The position numbers and the translations under genes are program-made. Positions 53,895-64,000 of a stretch of DNA of 64,000 nt are shown here, piece by piece. This DNA comes from an uncultured Gammaproteobacteria bacterium. Its GTDB lineage: Bacteria > Pseudomonadota > Gammaproteobacteria > GCA-002705445 > GCA-002716945. The first letter of the stretch is position 1; the number at the start of each line of letters is the position of its first letter. The stretch covers positions 148,340-212,339 of the forward strand of contig CAJQLO010000001.1 of NCBI GenBank assembly GCA_905479195.1, written 5' to 3'. The notes under the pieces are model-generated. The model was not told where the DNA came from and searched no databases. It saw nothing but the letters and a program-made list of their open reading frames with translations.

Positions 53895-55208
53895 CTAATA
53901 TCTGTAAGTATCTTTTTTATACGGACCATGCTCATCAACACTTATATAGTCTGCTTGCTCTTTAGTTAACTTAGTTAACTTCACACCTAATTTGTCTAAA
54001 TGGAGCCTAGCTACCTTCTCATCTAAATCTTTTGGTAATACATAAACTTTATTTTCATAATTTTTATGATTTTCCCATAGCTCTATTTGGGCCATAACTT
54101 GGTTGGTGAACGAACATGACATTACAAAACTAGGATGACCAGTAGCACACCCAAGATTAATTAATCTCCCTTCCGCTAGAAGAATTATTCTTTTACCATC
54201 TGGAAAAATTATATGATCAACCTGTGGTTTAATATTTTCCCATTCATATTTTTTTAATCCTTCAACATCTATTTCATTATCAAAGTGACCAATATTACAA
54301 ACTATTGCGCCGTTTTTCATTTTAACCATTTGGTCATGATCAATTACATTAAAATTACCGGTAGCTGTGACAAATATATCAATTTCTTCAATATAATCAT
54401 TAATATCTACAACCTTGTAACCTTCCATTGATGCTTGTAGTGCGCATATAGGATCAACTTCAGTGATTAATACATTTGCTCCTAAACCTCTAAGAGATCC
54501 AGCAGAACCTTTCCCTACATCACCATAACCACATACAATAGCTATTTTACCAGCTATCATAGTATCTGTAGCTCTTTTGATTCCATCTACCAACGATTCT
54601 CTGCAACCATAAAGGTTATCAAATTTAGACTTAGTAACAGAATCATTAACATTCATTGCTGGCATTTTTAGCTCACCATTTTTTTCCATTTCATAGAGAC
54701 GATGAACACCAGTTGTTGTTTCCTCGGATACTCCTAAAATATCTTCTAAAAGAGCTTCGTGATCTTGATGAATAATTCCGGTTAAATCACCACCATCATC
54801 TAGCAGCATATTAGGTTTCCATCCATCAAGCCCATTGATAGATTGATCAATACACCATCTATATTCTTCTTCAGTCTCTCCTTTCCATGCAAATACTGGA
54901 ATATCTTGGCTAGCAATTGCCGCTGCCGCATGATCTTGTGTTGAAAATATATTGCAAGATGACCAGCGTACATCAGCGCCTAAATCTACTAAGGTTTCAA
55001 TTAATACTGCGGTCTGGATAGTCATATGAAGACAACCAATAATTCTCGCCCCTTTGAGAGGATTTTTTCCTTTATATTCTTCTCTGAGAGACATTAAACC
55101 TGGCATTTCAGTTTCAGCTATTCTGATTTCTTTATGCCCAAACTCCGCAAGAGAGATATCTGCAACTTTATAGTCTGTTCCAATTTTTTTAATTTCATCA
55201 GTTTTCAT
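53895..55208 (-). CDS. ahcY: Adenosylhomocysteinase
   Basis: Hydrolyses S-adenosylhomocysteine to homocysteine and adenosine, closing the methyl cycle with MetK. The 437-residue product has [16 protein letters not shown] (81-96), GVHRLYEM (166-173), [18 protein letters not shown] (184-201), the NAD-binding [18 protein letters not shown] (about 227-244) and the C-terminal KKDTYRY, whose Lys and Tyr reach the partner's NAD site. metK lies immediately upstream (26 nt) on the same strand. Many gammaproteobacteria use Pfs/LuxS instead. Confidence 0.96.
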   Translation of the reverse strand: MKTDEIKKIGTDYKVADISLAEFGHKEIRIAETEMPGLMSLREEYKGKNPLKGARIIGCLHMTIQTAVLIETLVDLGADVRWSSCNIFSTQDHAAAAIASQDIPVFAWKGETEEEYRWCIDQSINGLDGWKPNMLLDDGGDLTGIIHQDHEALLEDILGVSEETTTGVHRLYEMEKNGELKMPAMNVNDSVTKSKFDNLYGCRESLVDGIKRATDTMIAGKIAIVCGYGDVGKGSAGSLRGLGANVLITEVDPICALQASMEGYKVVDINDYIEEIDIFVTATGNFNVIDHDQMVKMKNGAIVCNIGHFDNEIDVEGLKKYEWENIKPQVDHIIFPDGKRIILLAEGRLINLGCATGHPSFVMSCSFTNQVMAQIELWENHKNYENKVYVLPKDLDEKVARLHLDKLGVKLTKLTKEQADYISVDEHGPYKKDTYRY

Positions 55209-55234
55209 AATGTTTTTTCCTAGTATATTCTTAT

Positions 55235-56404
55235 TTACAATGCGTTTTTTAGTATATCAACCTTATTGGTCTGTTCCCAAGTAAAATTTTCTCCTTCTCG
55301 CCCAAAATGACCAAAAGCAGCAGTAGGTTGATATTTTCTATTTAATAAATCAAGTGTCTCAGTTATTCCATATGGAGTTAAATCAAAAACTTCATTAATG
55401 ATTCTAGAAATATCTTTATCGCTAATCTTTCCAGTACCAAATGTATCTGTTGAAATTGATGTCGGTTTAGCTATCCCAATTGCATAAGATAATTGTATTT
55501 CACATTTATCTGCTAATCCAGCAGCAACGATATTTTTTGCAACATATCTAGATATATATGCTGCTGATCTATCTACTTTAGATGGGTCTTTCCCAGAAAA
55601 TGCTCCGCCACCATGCCTGGCCATTCCACCATATGTATCAACTATTATTTTTCTTCCTGTTAAACCACAATCACCCATTGGACCACCATCAATAAAGTTT
55701 CCTGTTGGGTTTACAAAAATTTTTGTATTTTTAGTTTGAAATCCCTCTGGTATTGTTTTCTTGATTATTTCTTCAATCACAAATTCTCTAATTTCTTTAA
55801 GATTTACAGTACTGTCATGTTGAGTTGACAAGACAACAGTATCAATTTCTTTGGGTTTATTATTTTCATATAAAAAAGTTACTTGGCTTTTGGCATCAGG
55901 CCTTAACCAGTCAACTTTCTTTGATTTTAGGAGTTCAGCTTGTTTTTCAACTAATCTGTGAGAGAAGTATATTGGAGCAGGCATCAAGACATCTGTTTCA
56001 TTAGAAGCATAACCAAACATTAACCCTTGGTCTCCAGCACCTTGCTTCTTTTTGTCTTCTCTATCAACACCCATTTTAATATCAGCTGACTGTTGATTTA
56101 TAAATCTAATAATTTCACAGCTATTTCCATTAAAACCTAAATCATTTGAGTTATAACCAATATCGCATATTACTTTTCTAAGCTTCTCGTCAAATTCTAG
56201 AGGATGAGAGGATGTAATTTCACCAGCAATAACTATTGTGCCTGGAGTGTCTTTCTTTCCTTTGGTTAATACTTCGCATGCAACACGAGCATCTTTATCT
56301 GTTTCAAAAACATAGTCTAGAACAGCATCAGATAGCTGGTCGCTTAACTTATCTGGATGACCAGGTGATACGCTTTCAGATGTAAATAAGTAGTTATCTT
56401 TCAT
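55235..56404 (-). CDS. metK: S-adenosylmethionine synthetase
   Basis: Forms SAM from methionine and ATP. The 389 residues include the catalytic [16 protein letters not shown] (15-30), the hexapeptide GAGDQG (about 120-125) and the [19 protein letters not shown] loop (about 266-284). It precedes ahcY by 26 nt. I find no SAM or SAH riboswitch in the 57 nt before its start. Confidence 0.97.
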   Translation of the reverse strand: MKDNYLFTSESVSPGHPDKLSDQLSDAVLDYVFETDKDARVACEVLTKGKKDTPGTIVIAGEITSSHPLEFDEKLRKVICDIGYNSNDLGFNGNSCEIIRFINQQSADIKMGVDREDKKKQGAGDQGLMFGYASNETDVLMPAPIYFSHRLVEKQAELLKSKKVDWLRPDAKSQVTFLYENNKPKEIDTVVLSTQHDSTVNLKEIREFVIEEIIKKTIPEGFQTKNTKIFVNPTGNFIDGGPMGDCGLTGRKIIVDTYGGMARHGGGAFSGKDPSKVDRSAAYISRYVAKNIVAAGLADKCEIQLSYAIGIAKPTSISTDTFGTGKISDKDISRIINEVFDLTPYGITETLDLLNRKYQPTAAFGHFGREGENFTWEQTNKVDILKNAL

Positions 56405-56461
56405 GATATTTTAATTCCAAACCAATATATCATTAAATTAGACTATTATCTAAGAGAATTA

Positions 56462-58162
56462 CTACTTTTTAAAATTTTTGAGGACTGCTTTCTCATCATC
56501 AGTTAAGTCTGCACCATCCGAAAACTTTCTAAGTATACTGAAATATTGAGATTCATGAGTTTTCTCCTCTATATTACTAATTATAGAGTTGATAGTTTGT
56601 TTAGCAGAGTCAACATCTACGTACATCATTTTTTCTGAAGAATATTTTAAAAATAAATCTTTTTTGGTTCCATCAATTTCTAGAAATTTATTTAACTGAA
56701 AAGTATTATTTACCTTCATATCTTGTATTGAAGCAAGCATTTCTTTAACATCAGGGTCTTTTACTATATCAATCATTTGGTTGCTGAATTTCTCTAATAA
56801 TATTGGATGTTCTAAAAAAATCGACAAAATCAAAGAATCTGTTAACTCCAGGTTATTCGAAGCTATATTATTTTTTATAGTATTTTCTCCCTTCAAAGAT
56901 TTTTCTTTTAAAAATAAATCAGCTTCCGAAAGTTTTGTTATACCAAGTAATTGTTCTTTTAATAATTTTTTATATAATCCATTTGGAATTTTTTCAATTA
57001 ATGGAATTATATTTTTTGTAAAGGTTGTTTTGTCTTCAACTTTTTTTAAATCAAGATTTTTTCTCATACTATTAAACATGAATTCAGACAAAGCCATACT
57101 ATCGGTAATGATGGCTTTAAATGCCTCGGTATCTTCATTACACAGGTCATCTGGATCTTTTCCATCTGCTATAAAACTGAACCCAATATTAACTCCATCT
57201 CTAATTTCTGGAAGACAGTTTTCAAGAGCTTTCCATGCTGCTTTCTGTCCTGCTATGTCACCGTCAAAACAAAAAACTATATTTTTACTATATCTTAAAA
57301 GTTTATTAATATGAAATTTTGTAAATGCAGTACCAAGCGCTGCAACTGCATTTTTAATACCATTTTGGTGTAGGGCGATAACATCAGTATATCCTTCTAC
57401 AACTATTATTTGATCTACTTTGTTTATATACTGTTTCGACTCAAATAACCCATAAACCTCATTACTTTTATAAAATAATTTTGATTCAGGTGAATTAATA
57501 TATTTAGCATTATCATTTTTATCTAAAGTTCGTCCTCCAAATGCAATAATATTTCCTGATGTATTTTTAATAGGAAACATTATTCTGTTTCTAAAACGAT
57601 CATATGTTTTATCTTTATTTTTAACTAATAACCCAAGGTCTACCCCTTCCTTCACCTTGTTTTTTTTAACCAATAAGTTAGTAATATTATCCCAGCTATT
57701 TTTTGATAAACCAAGATTGAAATTTTGAGCCATATCTTCATTAATATTTCTTTTTAATAGATATGTTTTTGCATTTATATCATTCTCTAGATTTTTTACA
57801 TACTGCTCATTAACTAATTTATTTGTATCTAATAAAGTCTTACTATCATCATTTTTATTATCATTTCCCTTGGGCATTTCTACATTTGCCATATAGGCTA
57901 ACTTTTCAATTGCTTCGATAAATGTTAAACCGTCATGATCCCTTAAGAATTTAATTACATCTCCCGATACACCACATCCAAAACAATGATAAAACTGTTT
58001 TGTATTAGACACATTAAATGAAGGAGTATTTTCAGAGTGAAATGGACACAGACCTTTGTAGCCACTACCATGTTTTTTTAATTGAATTACATTTCCTATT
58101 ACTTCAATAATATCAATTCTTGAAAGCAAATCATCAATGAATGCTCTATCAAGACTACTCAT
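56462..58162 (-). CDS. dnaG: DNA primase
   Basis: Makes RNA primers for replication. The 566-residue protein has the N-terminal zinc finger C39-x2-H42-x17-C60-x2-C63, the RNA-polymerase domain with VVEGYTDVIAL (TOPRIM acidic Glu) and FCFDGDIAGQKAA (DGD), and a C-terminal helicase-binding region (from about 430). The usual rpsU-dnaG-rpoD order is not seen; here it follows gltB with 1 nt spacing and precedes metK. In length it is slightly shorter than E. coli DnaG (581). Confidence 0.95.
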   Translation of the reverse strand: MSSLDRAFIDDLLSRIDIIEVIGNVIQLKKHGSGYKGLCPFHSENTPSFNVSNTKQFYHCFGCGVSGDVIKFLRDHDGLTFIEAIEKLAYMANVEMPKGNDNKNDDSKTLLDTNKLVNEQYVKNLENDINAKTYLLKRNINEDMAQNFNLGLSKNSWDNITNLLVKKNKVKEGVDLGLLVKNKDKTYDRFRNRIMFPIKNTSGNIIAFGGRTLDKNDNAKYINSPESKLFYKSNEVYGLFESKQYINKVDQIIVVEGYTDVIALHQNGIKNAVAALGTAFTKFHINKLLRYSKNIVFCFDGDIAGQKAAWKALENCLPEIRDGVNIGFSFIADGKDPDDLCNEDTEAFKAIITDSMALSEFMFNSMRKNLDLKKVEDKTTFTKNIIPLIEKIPNGLYKKLLKEQLLGITKLSEADLFLKEKSLKGENTIKNNIASNNLELTDSLILSIFLEHPILLEKFSNQMIDIVKDPDVKEMLASIQDMKVNNTFQLNKFLEIDGTKKDLFLKYSSEKMMYVDVDSAKQTINSIISNIEEKTHESQYFSILRKFSDGADLTDDEKAVLKNFKK

Positions 58163-58163
58163 C

Positions 58164-61100
58164 TTATGCAGCCTTGGTTAGTATCACCAGTAAACTTTTA
58201 AAATCAGAAGCTTTTGGTTTTATGATTACAAATTTATTAATTTCTTCTTTGAAATTTAAAATAATTGATTTTGCAATATAGCTTCCAGTATCTTTATAAT
58301 ATTCTTTTAATGACTTCAATAAATATTTTTGATGTTCTGCGAACATTGTCTCTGATAGTTTTGCTATTTCCACAGATTCAGTATTTATTTTTTTAGCAAA
58401 AGTATTATCTTCGTCATAAACAAAAGACAGACCTCCGGTCATACCAGCACCAAAGTTATTACCAGTTTTACCCAAAACTATAATAGATCCTCCAGTCATA
58501 TATTCGCATGTATGATCCCCACTACCTTCTATTATTGCCGTGCATCCTGAATTTCGAACACCAAACCTTTCTCCTGCAATACCTTCTGCAAAAAGTTTTC
58601 CACCCGTAGCCCCATATATACAAGTATTTCCAATAATAATCATCTTCTTTGCTAGTTCTTTTAATATTTTTGGTACTTTAATAATAATTTTTCCACCAGC
58701 CATTCCTTTGCCAACATAGTCATTTGCATCACCAGTTAAAGTAATGTTTAAGCCGCCCGCATTCCATACACCTAGGCTTTGTCCAGCTGTCCCTTCAAGC
58801 TTTAGCGTGATTGGTTTACTCTTTAAGCCATAATTGCCATATAAGCGAGCAATTGCTCCTGATATATTTGCGCCAATACTTCTATTAAAGTTTTTTATTT
58901 TATAAGACAATATCGCCTTTTCTTTTTTCTTTATAAGTGGAAGTGCGTCTTTTAGAATCTTTTTGGCTAAAATAGCTTGATCAAATGGTTTGTTAGATTT
59001 TGTAGTACAGTACTTCGAGCTACCATTTTTAACTAATATTAATAATTTTTTTAGATTTAGTTTTTTATGTTTATCTGTATTACCTTTAACTTGTTTTAGT
59101 AAATCTGTCCTACCGATAATTTCACTTAATGAAGAGAAGCCTAGTTCTGCAAGTATTTCCCTCACATCTTGTGCAACAAATTTAAAATAATTTACAACCC
59201 TATCCGGACTACCACTAAAGTGGTTTAGGCGGAGAATTTTATTTTGAGTAGCAACGCCAGTTGCACAATTATTTAAATGGCATATTCTTAAATATTTACA
59301 GCCTAGTGCAACCATTACAGATGTTCCAAAACCAAAACTTTCTGCTCCAAGCATTGCACCTTTTACAATATCCAATCCTGTTTTCAAGCCACCATCTGTT
59401 TGTAGTCTAACTTTATGCCTCAAATTATTCATCATTAAAGTTTGATGAGCCTCACTTATTCCTAACTCCCATGGACTCCCTGCATATTTAACCGAAGTTA
59501 GTGGACTAGCACCAGTTCCTCCATCATATCCAGAGATTGTAATTAAATCCGCATATGCTTTGGCTACTCCAGCTGCAATAGTACCAACTCCTGCTTGTGA
59601 GACTAATTTAACAGATATTAAAGCTTTGCTATTTACTTGTTTGAGATCAAAAATAAGTTGAGCTAAATCTTCAATTGAATATATATCATGATGTGGAGGA
59701 GGTGAGATTAAAGTTACACCGGGTACTGAAAATCTGAGCTCCGCAATCATCTCATTCACTTTATCTCCTGGGAGCTGGCCTCCTTCTCCTGGCTTTGCAC
59801 CTTGCGCAATTTTGATTTGAATTACTTCTGCATTCACAAGGTAATGAGGCGTAACACCAAATCTCCCTGAAGCTACTTGTTTTATTTTAGAATTTTTACT
59901 AGTGTTAAATCTCTTTTTATCTTCTCCACCTTCACCTGAATTAGAGCGGCCACCTAAAGTATTCATTGCAATTGCTAGAGCTTCATGTGCTTCCGGTGAT
60001 AAGGCTCCCAAAGACATTCCCGCTGTATCAAATCTATGGAATATTTTTTTAATTGACTCAACTTTTGTTATAGGAATTTTCTTCGAGGTTGATTTTAAAG
60101 ATAATAAATCTCTCATAAAACTTGGATTTCTTCCATTAACAAGATCAGCATATTTTCTATAATCTTCGTAATATCCAGTGCTTACGCATTCCTGCAAAGA
60201 TTTAACAATATCTGGATTGTAATCATGATGTTCTCCATTATGAACATATTTTAAAAGGCCACCTGTTTTTATTTCTTTAGATGCATCCCATGCGGTAACT
60301 CTATTTTCTTCTAAATCTTTTTGTATATCTAAAAAATCTGAACCAGAGATACGACTAATGGTATCTTTAAAACATAGGTCAACTATTTTTTCATGTAAAC
60401 CTACAATCTCAAATAACTGGGCACCTCTGTAACTGGAGACGCATGATATCCCCATTTTTGACATTATTTTTAATATACCTTTATTTATCCCTTTTATGTA
60501 ATTACCTACAGACTCACCATATTTTTTTACAGAAATTTTATTTTTACCAACCATCTCACTTAGTATTTCATATGCTAAATATGGATAGATAGCTGTAGCC
60601 CCATATCCTAATAGCACGGCATAGTGGTGTGGATTTCTAGCAGAACCGGTTTCAATAATTAAATTTGTATCACACCTTAATCCTGCATCTATTAGCTTAT
60701 GGTGAACTGCTCCTATAGCCATGGGAGCTGGAATGATCAATTGATTTTTACTTATTTTTTTATCAGATAATACTATTGTTATATTACCTTTTTTGACACT
60801 TCTTATTGCACGGTCACATATTGTATTAATAGCTTCTTCTAAATCTAGTGATGCATCATAATTTAAATCAATAATGTCATGAGGATATTTCTTTTGTTTT
60901 GAAGCTAATATTGACAAGTATGTTTGTCTATCTAACACTGGTGAACTAAGGATTAATCGATCTGCATGTTTAGCAGATTCTTCGAATAAGTTTCTCTCTT
61001 TTCCAAAACATACTTCTAGCGACATAACACTAGCCTCTCTTAATGGATCTATAGGAGGGTTTGTTACCTGAGCAAACTGCTGTCTGAAATAATCATATAT

Positions 61101-62618
61101 TGATCTATTATGTTTTGATAGAACTGGCATGGGAGTATCGTCACCCATGGAACCAGTTGCTTCTTGTCCAATTTCCGCAAGAGGAGCTATTATTTCTTTT
61201 TCTTCCTCAAAAGAGACAGCAAAAGATTTTTTAAATAAGAGTAATTCGTTTCCTGTAAAATTTAATGACTCTTCTTTTTTAGCTTCATAATCTGGAACCT
61301 TTATAGAGTGTTTCTTTAACCATGATAAGTAAGGGTGTCTATCTTTTAGAATATGATCTATTTGATCTGTTAATAAAATTTCACCTTTTTCAGTATCTAC
61401 AGCCAACATTTCACCTGGGGCTAGCCTGCCTTTTTCTACTACATCTTCACTATTATAATCATAAACTCCAATTTCTGAAGCTAATGTTATATGACGGTCC
61501 TTAGTTACAACATATCTCGCAGGTCTTAATCCGTTTCTATCTAATGCGCATGCTGCATATCTTCCATCTGTAAGAACTATTCCTGCCGGACCATCCCATG
61601 GTTCCATATGCATAGAATGATATTCGTAACATGCCTTTAATTTTTCATTAATATTTTTATTATTTTGCCATGCTGGAGGCATTAATGTTCTCATCGCTCT
61701 AAATATTCCCATATCACCAGCCAATAAAAGTTCAAGCATATTATCTAGAGTGTATGAATCAGAATCAGTTCTAGAGATTAAAGGATGAAGCTTATTTAAT
61801 TCTGGAAGAGATTCAATACTAAGTTTAGTCCGCCTAGCTAGATACCAGTTTCTATTTCCCTGGATAGTATTAATTTCTCCATTATGCGCAAGATATCTAA
61901 ATGGTTGAGCTAACTTCCATTGAGGCAATGTATTAGTTGAGAATCTTTGATGAAAAACACATAAAGATGTTTTCATTTTCTTATTAGTTAAATCAGGATA
62001 GAAGTCTTTAATATAATTTGAGATTATCAATCCTTTATATGAAATAACTTTTGCAGAGAGACTGGGTATATAGAAAATATCGTCATCAGCTAAAATTTTT
62101 TCTGCTTGTATTCTCGCAATATACAATTTTTTTTCAAACTCAAACTCTAGCATTTCATCTGGAGCTGTAACAATAACCTGTTTTATTATTGGTAGACTTA
62201 ATAAAGCATCCTTTCCACATGCATCTTTATTAATAGGAACATTTCTCCAACCCTCAACGTTTAAACCTAGTTTTCTCAACTGGAAATGGAGAGTTTCCAT
62301 ACATTTTTTTTGATTACTTTTATCTAGAAAAACTGGACCAAATGCATAATTTAAACCTAGCTCAATACCCATATCTTTAGCTACAGATCTAAAAAATGAA
62401 TCAGGTTTTTTTATTAATAGCCCGCAGCCATCACTGGTCTTACCATCATCAGAAATTGCTCCTCTATGAGTCAGTCTCTGCAGAGCTTTTATACTGGTAT
62501 CTATAACCCAATGGGATGGAATATCATCCATTTGAGTTATTAGGCCAAAACCACAATTATCCCTCTCGAATAAAGGGTTATAAAGACCATTCTCACTATG
62601 TGTAAATTTATTTTTCAT
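58164..62618 (-). CDS. gltB: Glutamate synthase (GOGAT), large subunit
   Basis: Transfers the amide of glutamine to 2-oxoglutarate. The 1484 residues comprise a 21-residue propeptide, the class II glutaminase beginning at Cys22 (NCGFGLI), the central domain, the FMN-binding synthase domain, and the GXGXG domain. The 3Fe-4S cysteines C-x5-C-x4-C appear as CKYLRICHLNNC near 1113-1124, placing it in the GltB class. gltD, the small subunit that delivers electrons from NADPH, is not in the window. gltB is flanked by aroB (32 nt) and dnaG (1 nt). Confidence 0.96.
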   Translation of the reverse strand: MKNKFTHSENGLYNPLFERDNCGFGLITQMDDIPSHWVIDTSIKALQRLTHRGAISDDGKTSDGCGLLIKKPDSFFRSVAKDMGIELGLNYAFGPVFLDKSNQKKCMETLHFQLRKLGLNVEGWRNVPINKDACGKDALLSLPIIKQVIVTAPDEMLEFEFEKKLYIARIQAEKILADDDIFYIPSLSAKVISYKGLIISNYIKDFYPDLTNKKMKTSLCVFHQRFSTNTLPQWKLAQPFRYLAHNGEINTIQGNRNWYLARRTKLSIESLPELNKLHPLISRTDSDSYTLDNMLELLLAGDMGIFRAMRTLMPPAWQNNKNINEKLKACYEYHSMHMEPWDGPAGIVLTDGRYAACALDRNGLRPARYVVTKDRHITLASEIGVYDYNSEDVVEKGRLAPGEMLAVDTEKGEILLTDQIDHILKDRHPYLSWLKKHSIKVPDYEAKKEESLNFTGNELLLFKKSFAVSFEEEKEIIAPLAEIGQEATGSMGDDTPMPVLSKHNRSIYDYFRQQFAQVTNPPIDPLREASVMSLEVCFGKERNLFEESAKHADRLILSSPVLDRQTYLSILASKQKKYPHDIIDLNYDASLDLEEAINTICDRAIRSVKKGNITIVLSDKKISKNQLIIPAPMAIGAVHHKLIDAGLRCDTNLIIETGSARNPHHYAVLLGYGATAIYPYLAYEILSEMVGKNKISVKKYGESVGNYIKGINKGILKIMSKMGISCVSSYRGAQLFEIVGLHEKIVDLCFKDTISRISGSDFLDIQKDLEENRVTAWDASKEIKTGGLLKYVHNGEHHDYNPDIVKSLQECVSTGYYEDYRKYADLVNGRNPSFMRDLLSLKSTSKKIPITKVESIKKIFHRFDTAGMSLGALSPEAHEALAIAMNTLGGRSNSGEGGEDKKRFNTSKNSKIKQVASGRFGVTPHYLVNAEVIQIKIAQGAKPGEGGQLPGDKVNEMIAELRFSVPGVTLISPPPHHDIYSIEDLAQLIFDLKQVNSKALISVKLVSQAGVGTIAAGVAKAYADLITISGYDGGTGASPLTSVKYAGSPWELGISEAHQTLMMNNLRHKVRLQTDGGLKTGLDIVKGAMLGAESFGFGTSVMVALGCKYLRICHLNNCATGVATQNKILRLNHFSGSPDRVVNYFKFVAQDVREILAELGFSSLSEIIGRTDLLKQVKGNTDKHKKLNLKKLLILVKNGSSKYCTTKSNKPFDQAILAKKILKDALPLIKKKEKAILSYKIKNFNRSIGANISGAIARLYGNYGLKSKPITLKLEGTAGQSLGVWNAGGLNITLTGDANDYVGKGMAGGKIIIKVPKILKELAKKMIIIGNTCIYGATGGKLFAEGIAGERFGVRNSGCTAIIEGSGDHTCEYMTGGSIIVLGKTGNNFGAGMTGGLSFVYDEDNTFAKKINTESVEIAKLSETMFAEHQKYLLKSLKEYYKDTGSYIAKSIILNFKEEINKFVIIKPKASDFKSLLVILTKAA

Positions 62619-62650
62619 ATCAGTTAGATACTAGCATATTATTTATGCAT

Positions 62651-63727
62651 TTATGATTGAAAAGTTTTAAGCAATCCTAATATATACCTATCACTAATAT
62701 GGTCATTCAGGCCGCATGAACCAATCGACGTAAGTAGGACAAAATTTATTTTACCCTGCTTATTTTTTTTATCATATGCCATATTCTGCAAAATTTTAGC
62801 GCATGTGATAGAAGAAGGTATTCTTACTGGTAAAGAGAAATTAGCCAATGTATTTTCTATAAGGTTAAATTCATCAATTTTTAAATCACTCTTTTCTACA
62901 GATATTGCTGAAGCAAATAACATTCCTATACTTACTGCCTCTCCATGGCTGATGCCTTTGTAATTTAGTGATGACTCTATAGCATGTCCTAAAGTATGTC
63001 CAAAATTAAGATGAGCTCTTATATTTGACTCTTTTTCATCTTTTTGAACAACAGAAACTTTTGCTTTAACTGAATTTGTAATTAATTTAATTAGGCTACC
63101 AGAATCTCTTGCTAAAATTAATTTAGAATTTTTATTTAACCATTTTAAAAATACTTTATTTCCAATTGCCCCATATTTAACAACCTCAGATAATCCTGAA
63201 ATATATTCTTTTTGCGGTAGTGTTTTTAAATAACTTGTATCAATAAAGATTGCCATGGGATGTTTAAAACTACCTATTAAATTTTTACCATATTTATGAT
63301 TTACCCCTGTCTTTCCACCAATAGAAGAATCTACTTGAGCTAATAATGTCGTGGGTATGTGAATTAAGTTTACTCCTCTAAGAAAAGTATCTGATGCAAA
63401 GCCTGCAAGGTCACCTATAACTCCTCCACCCAAAGCAATTATAGTTAAGTTTCTATTGAATTTATTTTTAATTAAAAAATCATGAACTTTATTCAATGAA
63501 GAGATATTTTTATATTTTTCCCCATCAGGAAGAATAAGAACTTTGACATTAAAACCTTTCAAATATTTCTCAAGATTTTTTAGATGAAGTTTAGCTATTT
63601 TAGTATTAGTGATTATAGCGACATCTTTATAATCAATATATTTTGAGATAGAAGCTTTACTGCATATCCCATCACCTATAATTATTGGTATGCTTTTACC
63701 TGCAATTTTAAATAAAATCTTTTTCAT
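62651..63727 (-). CDS. aroB: 3-Dehydroquinate synthase
   Basis: Second step of the shikimate pathway, NAD- and zinc-dependent. The 358-residue protein has PDGEKYKN (about 72-79), GGGVIGDLAGFASDTFLRG (about 98-116), IPTTLLAQVDSSIGGKTGVNH (about 122-142), the metal-ligand Glu in SEVVKYGA, and His in FGHTLGHAIE. It overlaps aroK by 4 nt. The order aroK-aroB-(dam)-...-gltB is a standard gammaproteobacterial/betaproteobacterial neighbourhood, simplified here. Confidence 0.96.
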   Translation of the reverse strand: MKKILFKIAGKSIPIIIGDGICSKASISKYIDYKDVAIITNTKIAKLHLKNLEKYLKGFNVKVLILPDGEKYKNISSLNKVHDFLIKNKFNRNLTIIALGGGVIGDLAGFASDTFLRGVNLIHIPTTLLAQVDSSIGGKTGVNHKYGKNLIGSFKHPMAIFIDTSYLKTLPQKEYISGLSEVVKYGAIGNKVFLKWLNKNSKLILARDSGSLIKLITNSVKAKVSVVQKDEKESNIRAHLNFGHTLGHAIESSLNYKGISHGEAVSIGMLFASAISVEKSDLKIDEFNLIENTLANFSLPVRIPSSITCAKILQNMAYDKKNKQGKINFVLLTSIGSCGLNDHISDRYILGLLKTFQS

Positions 63728-64000
63728 ATTATTTTTTGTATTTCATTAATAACTTGGTCTCTTTCTTTTCCAGATACGTCTATTATATAGTTAGAAATCT
63801 TTTTATATATAGGATCCCTAATTTTTTTTAAAGATAATAAATTATCTTTTAAACTCTTATTATTTAATAATGGTCTATTTTTTCTATTTTTAACCCTGTC
63901 TATTTGAGAATTAATATTAATATCTAAAAAAATTATAATACCAAGATCTTTCATTAGTTTTTCATTATCATCTCTTAATATTATTCCTCCACCTGTGGAG
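63724..64000 (-). CDS. aroK: Shikimate kinase, C-terminal part (cut by window end)
   Basis: The minus-strand frame stays open to the window edge. It reads STGGGIILRDDNEKLM and then GIIIFLDINI, the canonical AroK substrate-binding GGG loop and following strand. The adenine lid lies at KNRKNRPLL (Arg pair). Only about the C-terminal 91 residues are in the window; the P-loop is outside. The last Ile codon and stop overlap aroB by 4 nt. An internal ATG at 63952-63954 is not the true start. Confidence 0.9.
   Translation of the reverse strand, partial: STGGGIILRDDNEKLMKDLGIIIFLDININSQIDRVKNRKNRPLLNNKSLKDNLLSLKKIRDPIYKKISNYIIDVSGKERDQVINEIQKII

Noticed and set aside
56405..56461. SAM or SAH riboswitch upstream of metK
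   Set aside because: The spacer is only 57 nt and AT-rich with no paired helices; nothing resembling a known SAM/SAH aptamer.
56781..57314. 177-codon open frame antisense to dnaG
   Set aside because: Fully inside a strongly supported gene; Phe/Ser-rich shadow translation without motifs.

Overview
This is a low-GC (visibly about 30%), gene-dense bacterial chromosome segment. It contains ordinary housekeeping genes throughout and no phage, insertion sequence, CRISPR array or rRNA. The gene set and order point to a streamlined gammaproteobacterium, probably marine and aerobic: ubiE-ubiJ-ubiB plus ubiK (ubiquinone), AsmA-like/mutY/yggX, gmk-rpoZ-spoT, lgt-thyA-folA, and a shortened form of the gshB-ruvX-pyrB-yggS-proC-yggT-metX-metW neighbourhood of Pseudomonas-like genomes. 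Pyrophosphate-dependent phosphofructokinase and the 'ferrooxidans-type' glutamate-cysteine ligase recall thiotrophic and methylotrophic gammaproteobacteria. I cannot place the organism more precisely from sequence alone.

Layout. 1-6.2 kb: tail of an unknown gene, plsC and a YyaL-type thioredoxin-fold protein, lgt-thyA-folA, apaG, a small LETM1-like protein and an orphan membrane protein. 6.3-14.8 kb: a + strand run of gmk, rpoZ (with a duplicated acidic tail), spoT, ubiE, ubiJ, ubiB and uvrD. 14.8-18.6 kb: a TRAP uptake system (TakP-like binding protein facing dctQM) and homoserine kinase. 18.7-24.4 kb: DNA polymerase I, two c-type cytochromes, a DsbA-like oxidoreductase, folD, tRNA-Arg(CCG) and ubiK. 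24.4-27.1 kb: a nitrogen-scavenging operon (TorF-type porin, glnK, amtB) behind a near-perfect sigma-54 promoter, closed by a terminator shared with speE. 27.1-33.0 kb: divergent speE/speD, a HAD phosphatase, argS and priA. 33.0-33.45 kb: the only long non-coding gap, holding a cluster of DnaA boxes. 33.4-44.4 kb: HNH nuclease, hemH, PPi-PFK, a stand-alone 5'-3' exonuclease, an M48 lipoprotein peptidase, rdgB, moaC, an AsmA-like protein, mutY, yggX, tRNA-Phe, a TPR/2OG-oxygenase-like protein, hspQ and terB. 44.4-64 kb: an unbroken minus-strand run from aroK (cut by the window edge) through aroB, gltB, dnaG, metK, ahcY, bioA, rsmE, gshA, gshB, ruvX, pyrB, yggS, proC, yggT, metX and metW.

Functional threads. 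Sulfur amino acid and methyl metabolism (metX, metW, metK, ahcY, gshA, gshB), nitrogen assimilation (amtB, glnK, gltB), one-carbon and thymidylate metabolism (thyA, folA, folD), ubiquinone-linked respiration, and DNA repair and replication (polA, uvrD, priA, dnaG, mutY, ruvX, exonuclease). The genome is tightly packed. Many same-strand neighbours overlap by 1-14 nt, and seven of the eight visible convergent pairs are separated by 7 nt or less or overlap.

I saw no clearly new multi-gene system. The signals most worth following are the DnaA-box cluster upstream of priA, the sigma-54 promoter overlaid by an inverted repeat, the recent-looking 63-bp duplication in rpoZ, the atypical SpeE/SpeD pair, and a few small or hybrid orphan proteins.
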